This document shows, piece by piece, positions 53,165-62,403 of a stretch of DNA of 64,000 nucleotides (its first letter is position 1; the number at the start of each line of letters is the position of its first letter). The DNA is taken from the NCBI GenBank assembly GCA_046483315.1, contig JAWODJ010000015.1, positions 1-64,000 of the forward strand. Reading direction: 5' to 3'. The notes under the pieces were generated by a model, which did no database searches, had not been told where the DNA came from, and worked only from the letters and a program-made list of their open reading frames with translations. Made by a program: the position numbers and the translations under genes. The DNA is from PXAP01 sp046483315. Lineage in GTDB: Bacteria > Bacteroidota > Bacteroidia > Bacteroidales > PUMT01.

Positions 53165-53486
53165 TTTCTGTTTTATTTACAGCCAGATAAACCTGCCGCT
53201 TTGATTAGTTATTCGAGCCTGCAAATTAATATAGTTTTAGTCTTGCACCAAACATTTTTACACATAATCGTCCGGGAAATATTGATTTTATTTTAAGCGG
53301 CACCGATTGGCTCCTTTCTCCGGGGAGATAACAGAAAACAATAAAACGCAATCAGTTTATTTTTAGCTTGTTGCGTTTCTCTGTTGTCGGAGTGGCAAGA
53401 TTAAAATTACAACCTCACCTGCTGGATCAACGGCATGTATTTGAAAACCAGGTTCATGGGCAATTGTATAATATTACAGATAATAA
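53165..53486. other. Gap between potassium and heme loci
   Basis: A 322-nt A/T-rich gap. It contains the hairpin at 53344-53378, probably the end of the potassium transcript, and should hold the promoter of the small membrane protein gene; TTAATTTG at 53229-53236 (minus strand) is one base from the -7 consensus. No ORF or RNA gene is supported. Confidence 0.4.
53344..53378 (-). terminator. Hairpin downstream of trkA
   Basis: AAACGCAA and TTGCGTTT form a perfect 8-bp stem with a 19-nt loop; on the minus strand TTTTATTG follows. It lies about 110 nt behind the trkA stop. Confidence 0.4.
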
Positions 53487-54173
53487 TCAATCCTCTTTAA
53501 GTACTGATTGAATATTCTTCAATTTGCCAAAAAAGACAACTATATCACCTTCATGTAAAACAGTCTCAGATGATGCTACTCCCTGTGGGACATTGACTTT
53601 TCTTTTTTCTCCGATAACATTTGTTTCTATTTCCGGTTTCATTACGGAAAGCAGAAGGATATTGTGATTTCGCCGAAATTTTATATCCCCCAGTTTCTTG
53701 CCAATATAACGCTTTGGGATAACCGCCTCTACCAGGCTGTACTCCCTTGATAACTCAAATGAATCGATTATTCCGGGAAAATCAAGTTTGTTTGCCCATC
53801 TTTCTGCTGTTTCTTCCTCAGGATGAACGATCTCGGTGATTCCCATAGCATCCAGTATTGTTTCGTGCAAAGGATTAACCGCCCGACTGATAAGTCGTTT
53901 CACATTCATCTTTTTCATCAGGGCTGTTGTCATCAGATTCGCACCTTCATCCTCACCAATACATACTATTGCAACATCAGTTTCCTTTACAGGAAGATTG
54001 CTGATGGCCTGTTGATCAGAAGAGTTAAGACACATCGTAAAGGTTAATTTTTCCTTCATAGCTTCAACCTTGTTTATATCACTGTCAACGCCAAATATTT
54101 CATGGCCCATAGCGGTAAGTTTCTCCGCAAGGGAAGAGCCAAAATTTCCCAGACCGATAATAATAAACTTCAT
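53487..54173 (-). CDS. trkA: TrkA/KtrA-type potassium uptake regulator
   Basis: A 228-residue RCK protein that gates the membrane channel. Residues 1-130 are the RCK_N Rossmann domain (IIGLGNFGSSLAEKL, VDSDINKVEAM), and residues about 140-228 the RCK_C/TrkA_C domain with its ligand pocket (EAVIPKRYIGKKLGDIKFR, LHEGDIVVFFGKL). It is a single-unit KtrA-like form, about half of the E. coli TrkA. NAD(H), ATP/ADP or c-di-AMP could be the ligand. It follows the channel gene by 12 nt, so the two form one complex. Confidence 0.9.
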   Translation of the reverse strand: MKFIIIGLGNFGSSLAEKLTAMGHEIFGVDSDINKVEAMKEKLTFTMCLNSSDQQAISNLPVKETDVAIVCIGEDEGANLMTTALMKKMNVKRLISRAVNPLHETILDAMGITEIVHPEEETAERWANKLDFPGIIDSFELSREYSLVEAVIPKRYIGKKLGDIKFRRNHNILLLSVMKPEIETNVIGEKRKVNVPQGVASSETVLHEGDIVVFFGKLKNIQSVLKED

Positions 54174-54185
54174 ATTTAAATAAGT

Positions 54186-55904
54186 TTAATTGATTAATAT
54201 ACTTTCAGACGGATACCTGTAATTAAGATATTTGATTTTTCTTAAAAATGCTACCAGTATGGTTAGCATGCTGACTCTTCCAATAAACATGGTGAAAACA
54301 ATCACCATTTTGCTTGGATTACCCAGATCTCCGGTTATTCCCATGCTCAAGCCAACCGTGCTGTAGGCAGAAAAACATTCGAAGGCTACAGGAAGTAATT
54401 CTCTCTCCGGTTCAAAACCTGTTATAAGAATAATGGAAGATCCTGCAACAATAAATGACAATAGCATAATTGCAAATGCACGTTTTACAGATACTTCTGA
54501 CACCTCTCTCCGGAAAACCTCGATCCTGTCCTTTCCCCTTGCAAGACTAACCACATTCATAAAAGCTATCGCCAGTGAACTTGTCTTGATTCCTCCTCCC
54601 GTTGAGCCTGGTGATGCGCCGACCCACATTAAAAATAATACCAGCAGTACTGTCGGGGGAGCAAGTGCCGATGTGTCAACCGTGTTGAAGCCTGCTGTTC
54701 TTGGGGTTACCGCCCCAAAAAAAGCGGTAATAACCTTTCCTGCTTTTCCATGTTCAGCAAGGGTATTGTTATATTCAAAAATATAGAAGAAAAAGGTTCC
54801 CGTAAGAATAAGCACCAGGGTAGTTATCAATACGATCCTTGTATTTATATTGATAACCCAGGGCACATAAAGTGATTCTTTCCTGAAGATCCTGTTAATA
54901 AAAAGATGTTTTAAGTACCTGAGTATATTAAATACGATAGGGAAACCCAGTCCACCCAGGATGAAAAGGAAAGCAATCGTGAGGTGGAGATTATAATTGA
55001 ACCTGAAAGCACCTTCAAAAAGGCTGTCGGACAAGGTTGAAAATCCGGCATTACAAAATCCGGACACAGCATGAAAAACTGAAAAGAACATCTGCTCTCC
55101 GGCAGAAGTAAAAAGGGTGCTGTCAAGGGTTGTAAATATTATTGCAGCTCCTGCAGCCTCAATGGCAATGGTAAGAAGGATAATTATATTCATTGTTCTG
55201 AAAACTTCAGCGATCTTTTCAGAATTAGTCATATCTTTCAGCAGGATTTGACTTTCGTAGGAAGCACCACCCCTGAAAAAGTAACTGAAATAACTTGTAA
55301 AAGTCATAATGCCAATGCCACCGGCCTGAATAAGTATCATTATTATCACCTGACCGAAAGTGGTAAAGTAACTGCCTGTATCAACTACAATTAGCCCTGT
55401 TACGCAGACTGCACTTGTGGAAGTGAAAAGAGCATCAATGACTCCTATTCCTGAATATGTCGCCCTGGGTAGTAAAAGCAGAAAAGTGCCCAAAACAATA
55501 ATTGCAAAAAAACTTACAATAAACAGTTGTGCAGGATTCAGGTACCGGTATGTAAGAGTAGATTTAATTGCTGAGACTTCCCGGAAAAAAACCAGTATTA
55601 CTGCAAAATATAACAGGTATCTGTTGTGAAAAAAAGAAGAAAAGTCCCACTCTGCAAACCCTGAGAGTACTCCAAGCAGAAGTAGAAAAAACAGAGCATC
55701 GAAAAACCATACTTTTGGAAGAGGACGTTTCCTGGACAAAAAGTACCTGTTAATAGCCGAAAACACACCGGTTATTAAGGTGAAAATATAAAAACTATGC
55801 AGGAAATCCTGAGTTTCAGCATCCTGGTCGAACCCAAAATCATAGATTATTGAGAGTACTGCAATAAGGCTTATCCAGAATGGAATTCGACTAAAATATT
55901 TCAA
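54186..55904 (-). CDS. trkH: KtrB/TrkH-type potassium channel subunit
   Basis: A 572-residue inner-membrane protein with four channel-like M1-P-M2 units; the selectivity-filter Gly of each pore loop is visible in SAVCVTGLIVV, SGFCNAGFSTLS, TPRTAGFNTVD and SAYSTVGLSMGI. About 120 residues before the first unit form extra helices, making it longer than KtrB. It takes up potassium with sodium or alone, gated by the TrkA protein encoded 12 nt downstream. It follows the response regulator by 186 nt. Confidence 0.9.
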   Translation of the reverse strand: MKYFSRIPFWISLIAVLSIIYDFGFDQDAETQDFLHSFYIFTLITGVFSAINRYFLSRKRPLPKVWFFDALFFLLLLGVLSGFAEWDFSSFFHNRYLLYFAVILVFFREVSAIKSTLTYRYLNPAQLFIVSFFAIIVLGTFLLLLPRATYSGIGVIDALFTSTSAVCVTGLIVVDTGSYFTTFGQVIIMILIQAGGIGIMTFTSYFSYFFRGGASYESQILLKDMTNSEKIAEVFRTMNIIILLTIAIEAAGAAIIFTTLDSTLFTSAGEQMFFSVFHAVSGFCNAGFSTLSDSLFEGAFRFNYNLHLTIAFLFILGGLGFPIVFNILRYLKHLFINRIFRKESLYVPWVININTRIVLITTLVLILTGTFFFYIFEYNNTLAEHGKAGKVITAFFGAVTPRTAGFNTVDTSALAPPTVLLVLFLMWVGASPGSTGGGIKTSSLAIAFMNVVSLARGKDRIEVFRREVSEVSVKRAFAIMLLSFIVAGSSIILITGFEPERELLPVAFECFSAYSTVGLSMGITGDLGNPSKMVIVFTMFIGRVSMLTILVAFLRKIKYLNYRYPSESILIN

Positions 55905-56090
55905 TTAAGAAAACTTTTTGAAGGTTTACTGGAAAATAATTTCTTTAGTATTTTCATGTGTAGATGTTTTTTGAAATCAATAACAACAAGTTAAGTTCAG
56001 CTTGAATATTATTCAATTCAGAACTGAAAGGAAAATTTGATGTTGAACATGAATGAATTTAGGCATTTATACAAAGTTTTCCAAAGACTC

Positions 56091-56774
56091 TTATTCACCA
56101 AAGCGATAACCGATCCCCGACTCAGTAATTAAAAAAGTTGGTCTTGAAGGATTGTCTTCAATTTTTTTTCTCAATTGTGCTACGAATACTCTCAAATATT
56201 GGGTCTGTTCACTGTAATTATATCCCCAAACTTCTTTAAGTATATACTGATGCGTTAGAACACGACCATGATTTTTAGCCAGTAGACAAAGTAAAGAAAA
56301 TTCAGTAGATGTGAGTTTTAATATTTCATTGTTTTTTCTTACAATATGGCTGACCATATCAATACTTAGAGCACCAAATTCCAGTTTGGTGGCTTCATCT
56401 TTGATTTCTCCAGACCTTATAGCAGCACGGATTCTGGCAAGCAATTCACCACTCCTGAATGGTTTTATTAAATAATCATTTGCTCCATTATCTAAAGCGA
56501 TAATAATTTCCTCCTCGGAATTTCGCACTGATAATACTATAACAGGTTTGAAAAACCACTCCCTTAATTTTTTAAGTATTTCCTGACCATCGATATCTGG
56601 CAACCCCAAATCCAGAATTATTAAAGAAGGGTGATGGGTTGCTGCATCAACCAATCCATCTTTGCCATTAACCGATTGGATAATTTTATATCCATTTGCT
56701 GAAAGTGTAATTTCCAGCAATCTGCGAATTTGAAGTTCATCATCAATTATTAATATGGTTTCATTTTCATTCAT
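56091..56774 (-). CDS. KdpE-like response regulator
   Basis: A 227-residue OmpR-family regulator: receiver domain with phosphorylation Asp55 in ILDLGLPD, the DDE acidic pocket near 11-13, Lys in LIKPFRSGELLAR, and a C-terminal winged helix (LTSTEFSLLCLLAKNHGRVLTHQYILKEVWG...YLRVFVAQLRKKIE). It is very close to KdpE, which controls potassium transporters. Encoded 11 nt after the sensor kinase, and likely to act on the neighbouring trkH genes since no kdpFABC is in the window. Confidence 0.88.
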   Translation of the reverse strand: MNENETILIIDDELQIRRLLEITLSANGYKIIQSVNGKDGLVDAATHHPSLIILDLGLPDIDGQEILKKLREWFFKPVIVLSVRNSEEEIIIALDNGANDYLIKPFRSGELLARIRAAIRSGEIKDEATKLEFGALSIDMVSHIVRKNNEILKLTSTEFSLLCLLAKNHGRVLTHQYILKEVWGYNYSEQTQYLRVFVAQLRKKIEDNPSRPTFLITESGIGYRFGE

Positions 56775-56785
56775 GTGTTTTCTAA

Positions 56786-58312
56786 CTACAGACTACTTAT
56801 TTCCAGTTTTTCAGTTGGAATTTTGATTGTAAACTTTGCCCCACCATTTATTGAGTTTTCAACCGTTATTAGGCCATTATGAGCCTCAACAAATCCTTTA
56901 ACGATAGACAAACCTAATCCAAGTCCACCGGTTTTGCTGCCATCTACCCTGAAGAACTTTTTAAAAACATTTTTCATTTCAGCTTCAGGAATCCCGGGAC
57001 CTTTATCAATAACCTCAATAATAAATACTCCATTATCATAACTGGTATTAAGTTCAATATTTGAGGCCCCGGGAGCATATTGTGTTGAATTGAAAATAAG
57101 ATTATACAAAACCTGTTCCATTAAACCAAAATCTATTTTTATCAGAGGCATCTCTTCCGGTATTGTTATCTTCAACGAAAATGGCTTCAGCTCATCTTCT
57201 AAATCTTCTGTCACCTTATTAATAAGATCATTAATATCATACCAGTCAAGCCGCACAGAAATATGACCGCTCTCTAATCGTGATATATTTAATAGGTTTT
57301 CAATAAGCCTGTTCAGACGTAACGAAGCAGTGAAAATTTCTTGACATAATGCTAATTGGATATTCTCTGAATTTGAAGAATTTAATATTGAATCTGAAGC
57401 ACCCATAATTGTAGCAACAGGTATTCTTAATTCATGTGAAATTGAGTTAAACAATGTTTTGTACAACCTGTCTGATTCATCTAAAAAGCGGACTTTTTGA
57501 GCCAATTCGCCAAGAAATTCCCTTTCAAGTGCATTGGATATTTGCGCAAGGAATGTATCCCAATAAGATTTCTGTTCATCCATAAATTGGTTGTTTTGCC
57601 TGACTGCTACAACCCCGGGATTTAATCTGGTTCCAGGTAATGGAAAAAATGTATACTCAACTGAAAATGAATTACTGGTATAGGCCCCTGCTCTTTGAGA
57701 ATGGTTAAAAACCCATTCAGCAACGGTATATTCAATGGGTGTAAGTTTTTTTTCTTTTTGTAACCGGCCTGATGAATTAAGTATATTATTCCCATCCTGC
57801 AAAATAAATAAAGAATCAATTGAAAAATTATTCTTTATTTCTGCAATAGCAACTGCCAAAACCTCATCAATACCCCTGGACTTTGATAATTCTTTAGTTA
57901 ATTGAAAAAGTGCATTTGTACGTTTTTCTCTTTCACGGGCCAGTTTTTCCTGCCTGCGCACTCTGGTAGTTAAAACTCCGTTTACCAGTGCAATAATGAA
58001 GAACATTCCAAATATTAATATATCTTCCGTTTTTTCTATATGAAAAGTGTAATTTGGTGGTATAAAGAAAAAGTTCCAAACCAGAGCACTTAAAGTTGAA
58101 GTAAACAGAACAGGACCGATACCCATAAAAGTAGATAAGATTGAAACTACAAACAACAGGATAAAGGATACAACATGATAATTCTCAGTATCGGAAAGGG
58201 GAGTGCAGATCAACGCAGTACTGCCAATAATAATAATGGAAAGTATATATTGATTGACCTCTGAACTTAAAATTTGGGATACAAACTTTTTTATATATCC
58301 TGTCAGATTCAT
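56786..58312 (-). CDS. KdpD-like sensor kinase without the N-terminal KdpD/Usp domains
   Basis: A 508-residue sensor histidine kinase. It starts directly with the four-helix DUF4118 membrane region of KdpD (about 22-118), then a GAF-like domain (140-245), HisKA with His293 in SISHELRIP, and HATPase with the N box (QVLYNLIFNSTQYAP) and G boxes (DKGPGIPEAEM, GGLGLGLSIVKGFVEAHNG). The roughly 400 residues of the KdpD input domain and universal-stress domain, which read potassium and nucleotides in classical KdpD, are missing. The signal may therefore be read by the membrane part or the GAF domain. It lies between the two trkH genes. Confidence 0.88.
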   Translation of the reverse strand: MNLTGYIKKFVSQILSSEVNQYILSIIIIGSTALICTPLSDTENYHVVSFILLFVVSILSTFMGIGPVLFTSTLSALVWNFFFIPPNYTFHIEKTEDILIFGMFFIIALVNGVLTTRVRRQEKLAREREKRTNALFQLTKELSKSRGIDEVLAVAIAEIKNNFSIDSLFILQDGNNILNSSGRLQKEKKLTPIEYTVAEWVFNHSQRAGAYTSNSFSVEYTFFPLPGTRLNPGVVAVRQNNQFMDEQKSYWDTFLAQISNALEREFLGELAQKVRFLDESDRLYKTLFNSISHELRIPVATIMGASDSILNSSNSENIQLALCQEIFTASLRLNRLIENLLNISRLESGHISVRLDWYDINDLINKVTEDLEDELKPFSLKITIPEEMPLIKIDFGLMEQVLYNLIFNSTQYAPGASNIELNTSYDNGVFIIEVIDKGPGIPEAEMKNVFKKFFRVDGSKTGGLGLGLSIVKGFVEAHNGLITVENSINGGAKFTIKIPTEKLEISSL

Positions 58313-58368
58313 TTTGCATTATTAGAATACAAAAATAATTATAATAACACTATTTTATTTTTGGGTTT

Positions 58369-59814
58369 TTACCTGGTCCAGAAAGTTCTGGTAAACAATA
58401 TAAAAATTGTATATATTTCTAATCTGCCGACCAACATTAAAAAAGCAAGGATTAATTTGCCTAAAACGGGTAAATGTGCAAAGTTATTTGCCGGGCCAAC
58501 TGTTCCTATTCCTGGTCCTATTCCAGCCATGCAGGTGGCTACTGAACCACCTGCAGTTATACTGTCAATTCCAATTAAAACCAACATCAGGCTTCCTGCC
58601 AGAAAAATAAGTAAATAAATAAAAATAAATGTGAGTATAGAATTATTTGTATCAGCATTCATAATTTTGTTATTAATCTTAATCGGAATAACACTATGAG
58701 GTGAGAGTAATTGTTTGAAATTTCTCCCGATATTCTTAAAAAGAATCAGATGTCTGACCATTTTTATACCCCCTGCAGTGGAACCGCTACTCCCTCCAAG
58801 AAACATAGCAAAAAATATTATTGTCCATGCAGATATGGGCCATTGAAGATAATCTGCAGTAGCATACCCTGTGCATGTAAGTACTGATATTACCTGGAAA
58901 TATGCTTCTCTAAAGGATTCTTCAAAAGGTTTTTGCATTTTAAAAAACAAAGTGGCACTGATTATAATTCCAACAAAAAATACAATACCCAGGAAGAATT
59001 TTAATTCATCGTTTTCTTCGACTTTTTTCAGTTTTCCTTTAATCAGATAATAGTGTATCACAAAATTAGTTCCCGACAAAAGCATAAAAACCATTATTAC
59101 ATATTGTATGTAAGGTGAATAATTTGCTATGCTGGTATTTTTTGGTGAAAACCCGCCTGTTGCAATTGTACCAAATGCATGGCATACACTTTCAAAAAGA
59201 TTCATCCTGCCAAACAGTAAAAAAACAATTTCTGCAATGGTAAGTGAAATATAAATTAACAATAATCGAATGCCTACAGATTTTATTTTAGGGTGAATTT
59301 TTTCCTTAACAGAGGATTCTAAAGTAAAAAGATGATAACCGCCAATCTGGAATGTTGGCATAATAATAATAAACAGAACTATGATTCCAATACCCCCGAT
59401 CCAATGTGTTAGACTTCTCCAGAATAGTATTGATTTCGGTAATGATTCAATGTCGGTTAAAATTGATGAACCTGTTGTTGTAAAACCAGAAACAGACTCA
59501 AAAAAAGCATCGACAAAGGATGGGATTGCACCTGAAATGATATAAGGTAAACTTCCAATAAGACTTATAAAAAGCCATGACAAAGTTATAGTGAGGTATG
59601 CTTCTTTTCGTTGTATTGAAATTTCGGTTAACTCCTTATTAGTGATTAAAAAGAATACTATTCCAATTATAAAGGCTGTTAAAGAAGAAATAATAAATGC
59701 CGAAATATTTTCAGAATAGTAAATACCTATTATAGTACAAAATAACAATGCTGCAGAAATAATAAATAAGTTCCTGCTAATTACTTTATATACAATATTA
59801 AAATTTATAACCAT
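58369..59814 (-). CDS. trkH: TrkH-family potassium uptake protein
   Basis: A 481-residue membrane protein with four pore units; selectivity filters TTTGSSILTD, TIATGGFSPKN, LTCTGYATADY and AGGSVATCMAGIGPGIGTVGP match TrkH. FLGGSSGSTAGGIKMVRHLILFK is the conserved segment after the third unit. This protein is of the true TrkH type, while the other one in the locus is KtrB-like; they may share the single TrkA or respond to different conditions. It starts the transcript, 56 nt before the sensor kinase. An inverted repeat lies 26-65 nt upstream. Confidence 0.9.
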   Translation of the reverse strand: MVINFNIVYKVISRNLFIISAALLFCTIIGIYYSENISAFIISSLTAFIIGIVFFLITNKELTEISIQRKEAYLTITLSWLFISLIGSLPYIISGAIPSFVDAFFESVSGFTTTGSSILTDIESLPKSILFWRSLTHWIGGIGIIVLFIIIMPTFQIGGYHLFTLESSVKEKIHPKIKSVGIRLLLIYISLTIAEIVFLLFGRMNLFESVCHAFGTIATGGFSPKNTSIANYSPYIQYVIMVFMLLSGTNFVIHYYLIKGKLKKVEENDELKFFLGIVFFVGIIISATLFFKMQKPFEESFREAYFQVISVLTCTGYATADYLQWPISAWTIIFFAMFLGGSSGSTAGGIKMVRHLILFKNIGRNFKQLLSPHSVIPIKINNKIMNADTNNSILTFIFIYLLIFLAGSLMLVLIGIDSITAGGSVATCMAGIGPGIGTVGPANNFAHLPVLGKLILAFLMLVGRLEIYTIFILFTRTFWTR

Positions 59815-60620
59815 TAAAAATTCTTTGCATATTTTTTATATAATAGTATGGCCCGGCTCATGATACCTGATACTATTATGATTACAAATAAAACCTGGAT
59901 AATATAAAGACTATATAAAATTTACAGAAGGAGTATAAAGATTTTATAAAGAATATTTTTCCTTATTATCCTATTTAATTGACTGCAAGGAAAACTGGCC
60001 GAATGTACCAGGTAATAGTACACATCAAATTTTGCAAAAGGACATATCAGGATATCCTGATTCGTTTATTTGACTTGTTAACCTTGTTACAACTTAGAAA
60101 TAGCAGGATAATGATCCGTTGTGATTGATTAAATATAATTCTCTATGGTACTGCATCTGTATATCTCTTCCGGAATTATCCCATATGCCATAATCTGATG
60201 TAAATACTGCAGCGGTATTAATATTTTTCTTAACTTGGGTTGAATGTAAAATATTATAACAGGTATACTGTATTTCCATGGGGGAAGGGATATAATTGGA
60301 TTTGTGATCAGTATAACCAAAATGGCTCACAATACGCTTCGCTTGACGATAGCTCCGTGCTTCGCACTCCTGCTCCCTATTGCGAGCCATCGGACCCGGG
60401 AATAATCCCGGGCCCGTTACCGCCAAGTGTAAGAGACTGAACCGAACAGACAATTTGCTACTAAAAGACAAACAGTCCTCCCACAAAACAGCACATTTGC
60501 AATTGGCTTCGCCGAACTTCGTTTCACACAGACCGACACACAACCTAAAATTTCAAAAGAGCTGTTTCTTTTCAATCGCTAGGAGTAAATGACTATTTTT
60601 ATAGTTTGATAAAAAAAACA
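59815..60620. other. Long gap between the potassium locus and RhuM
   Basis: 806 nt with no supported gene. It contains the inverted repeat at 59840-59879, an A/T-rich stretch to about 60330, then G/C-richer sequence. 60395-60412 holds a hairpin, CCCGGGA with TCCCGGG and an ATAA loop. The ORF at 60094-60543 (minus) is mostly translated repeats and has no family. A 12-nt sequence at 60491-60502 recurs inverted at 62484-62495. This may be the junction of an accessory segment. Confidence 0.45.
59840..59879. promoter_or_regulatory. Inverted repeat upstream of the potassium locus, possible operator
   Basis: ATAATAGTAT at 59840-59849 and ATACTATTAT at 59870-59879 are perfect 10-bp inverted arms with a 20-nt spacer. 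It lies directly upstream of trkH on the minus strand. A dimeric regulator, for instance the KdpE-like protein encoded in the locus, could bind here. No exact -7 box was found next to it. Confidence 0.4.
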
Positions 60621-61415
60621 ATGGATAATAATAAGCAGAATATAATCATTTATAAAACTGCTGATGGTAAAGCATCAGTAGCTCTATATGCAAAAGACGG
60701 CAATATTTGGATGAACCAAAACCAGCTTGCCGAACTTTTTGCCACCTCTGTCCCAAACATTAGTATGCATATATCAAACATATTGAATGAAGGTGAGTTA
60801 GAGCATAATTCAGTTATTAAGGATTACTTAACAACTGCCGCTGATGGCAAAGAATATAAAGTTACATTTTACTCGCTCGATATGATTTTGGCTATCGGTT
60901 TTCGAGTTCGTAGTAAACGAGGCACACAATTCAGGATTTGGGCAAACAAAAACCTGAAAGAATATATGGTAAAAGGGTTTGTAATGGATGATGACCGTTT
61001 AAAAAATCCAGATGGCAGACCTGACTATTTCGATGAATTGTTGGAACGGATACGCGATATTCGGGCATCGGAAAAACGTTTTTACCAAAAAATTAAAGAC
61101 TTATTTGCGCTTAGTAGCGATTATGATGCGGATGATAAATCAACTCAAATGTTCTTTGCCGAAACGCAAAACAAACTTCATTTTGCTGTAACAGGACAAA
61201 CGGCTGCTGAATTGATTGTTTCTCGTGCAAATGCCGATAAACCGAATATGAATTTAACCTCGTGGAAAGGTTCAATTGTTAGAAAACAAGACATTTTTAT
61301 TGCAAAAAACTACCTAACCCACAACGAGATAGATACGCTCAATCGATTAGTAGTTATTTTCCTTGAAAGTGCAGAGCTGAGAGCTAAAAACCGAATGAAC
61401 ATAAATCATATTTAA
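60621..61415 (+). CDS. RhuM-family protein, C-terminally truncated
   Basis: A 264-residue protein of the RhuM virulence/DNA-damage-like family: IYKTADGKASVALYAKDGNIWMNQNQLAELFATSVPNISMHISNILNEGEL at the N terminus, which includes a DNA-binding-like helix-turn-helix, and RVRSKRGTQFRIWANKNLKEYMVKGFVMDDDRLKN, the family's most conserved part. Full-length relatives have about 330-340 residues; here the frame stops soon after ESAELRAKNR, so the tail is lost and the gene may be inactive. The open frame extends to a TTG at 60606, but the ATG at 60621 is the better start. RhuM proteins are widespread in mobile and defence regions; their function is poorly known. Confidence 0.75.
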   Translation: MDNNKQNIIIYKTADGKASVALYAKDGNIWMNQNQLAELFATSVPNISMHISNILNEGELEHNSVIKDYLTTAADGKEYKVTFYSLDMILAIGFRVRSKRGTQFRIWANKNLKEYMVKGFVMDDDRLKNPDGRPDYFDELLERIRDIRASEKRFYQKIKDLFALSSDYDADDKSTQMFFAETQNKLHFAVTGQTAAELIVSRANADKPNMNLTSWKGSIVRKQDIFIAKNYLTHNEIDTLNRLVVIFLESAELRAKNRMNINHI

Positions 61416-61581
61416 ATCAGGCTGATCTCCTTTTGCAAGTGATACCGCAAACATTATCCGGAATTGCATTCAAACAGTTGAAACTAATACAATGAAAAAA
61501 GGGAATATTACAGAAGAGTTGTGGCTCATTGGAGTGGTTCCGAATTAACTTTATTAAATGTTTTAAAATTCTTTTCATATG

Positions 61582-61599
61582 GTTAACAAATTTGTTAAC
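61582..61599. promoter_or_regulatory. Perfect 18-bp palindrome, operator of the toxin-antitoxin pair
   Basis: GTTAACAAA and TTTGTTAAC form a perfect palindrome with no spacer, 8 nt before the toxin ATG. HigA-type antitoxins autorepress by binding such sites. The right arm overlaps the -7 box at 61596-61603. Confidence 0.65.
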
Positions 61600-61603
61600 T
61601 TTG
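61596..61603 (+). promoter_or_regulatory. -7 box of the higBA-like pair
   Basis: TAACTTTG matches TAnnTTTG. A T-rich TTTT lies 20 nt upstream as a weak -33 element. The predicted start site falls at about 61608-61611, on the toxin ATG, which implies a leaderless transcript. Confidence 0.4.
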
Positions 61604-61607
61604 TGTT

Positions 61608-61955
61608 ATGATTAGAGAGATAAGGTTTTATAAAAATTATTTCATAGATTTCTATATCTCACTTGATTCGTCTACCCAAGAGAAAATCGAATATGTTTTC
61701 AAAGTTATCCGGACTGTAGACAGGATACCTGAAAAATTTCTTAAACATATTGAGGGTACAGATGGACTTTACGAGATCAGGATAAAAGCTGGAAGTAATA
61801 TTTATCGAGTCTTTTGTTGTTTTGATGCTGGCAGGATTGTGATTCTTTTTAATGGGTTCCAGAAGAAGAGTCAGAAGACACCCCGAAAAGAGATTACAAA
61901 AGCTATTAAACTTAAAGATGAGTATTTTACTAATATAAACGGAGACGAGTCATGA
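61608..61955 (+). CDS. higB: HigB/RelE-family toxin (Gp49-like)
   Basis: A 115-residue toxin of the RelE superfamily, phage-Gp49-like subgroup, which cleaves mRNA on the ribosome. IREIRFYKNYFIDFYISLD, FLKHIEGTDGLYEIRIKAGSNIYRVFCCFDAGRIVILFNGFQKKSQKTPRKEI and the Lys/Arg-rich tail are characteristic; the Arg and Lys residues in IYRVFC and QKKSQKTP are the probable catalytic and RNA-binding groups. The toxin gene comes first, which is the HigBA order. It overlaps the antitoxin by 4 nt (ATGA). Confidence 0.88.
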   Translation: MIREIRFYKNYFIDFYISLDSSTQEKIEYVFKVIRTVDRIPEKFLKHIEGTDGLYEIRIKAGSNIYRVFCCFDAGRIVILFNGFQKKSQKTPRKEITKAIKLKDEYFTNINGDES

Positions 61956-62251
61956 AGACAATTAAAGATGCCAAAACGTTTGACGAGTTACTTGATATAA
62001 AATATGGTAAACTTGGAACTCCAAAGAGAGATGAATTCGAGACCAATGCAAAAGCATTTGTTATTGGAGAGATGATTAAAGATGCCAGAAAAGAAGCTCA
62101 TATAACTCAAGAGGAATTGGCTCGTAAGACAGGGACTAAAAAGAGTTACATTTCCCGGGTTGAGAATGGGAAAATTGATATCCAAGTTTCCACCTTATTC
62201 AAGATATTTGAAGAAGGACTTGGTCGAAAAATTGGATTGATATATTTATAA
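61952..62251 (+). CDS. higA: HigA-like antitoxin, XRE HTH
   Basis: A 99-residue antitoxin with a C-terminal helix-turn-helix of the XRE family (ARKEAHITQEELARKTGTKKSYISRVENGKIDIQVSTLFKIFE). The N-terminal 40 residues (KTIKDAKTFDELLDIKYGKLGTPKRDEFE) cover the toxin. It neutralises the HigB-like toxin and probably represses its own promoter through the palindrome at 61582-61599. The start overlaps the toxin stop by 4 nt, so translation is coupled. Confidence 0.88.
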   Translation: MKTIKDAKTFDELLDIKYGKLGTPKRDEFETNAKAFVIGEMIKDARKEAHITQEELARKTGTKKSYISRVENGKIDIQVSTLFKIFEEGLGRKIGLIYL

Positions 62252-62351
62252 ATACCTACGACGCCACAACAAAGTGGATATTCCAGGCGGACACCTCGGG
62301 GAAATATTTCAACATAATGGACTTCACGGCAGACACCGCCGTCAATTTTTT

Positions 62352-62366
62352 CCCGCTTTCAGCGGG
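62352..62366. other. CCCGCT-TTC-AGCGGG hairpin
   Basis: A 6-bp stem with TTC loop, preceded by six T and followed by ATTTTCGG on the plus strand. It may end the higBA transcript or be part of a repeat element. Around it, 62263-62403 has an open frame ending SAGFSEGAFSLAER and a stop, a possible gene fragment of unknown origin. Confidence 0.35.
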
Positions 62367-62403
62367 ATTTTCGGAGGGCGCATTTTCCCTTGCGGAAAGA
62401 TAG

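Noticed and set aside
59815..60100. Possible c-di-AMP riboswitch before the potassium locus
   Set aside because: No ydaO-type conserved blocks could be recognised; only the A/T inverted repeat is visible.
60094..60543. 149-residue minus-strand ORF in the gap before RhuM
   Set aside because: Composition is mixed and Cys/Ser-rich without a domain, it spans the CCCGGGA hairpin, and the segment has the look of non-coding repeat sequence.
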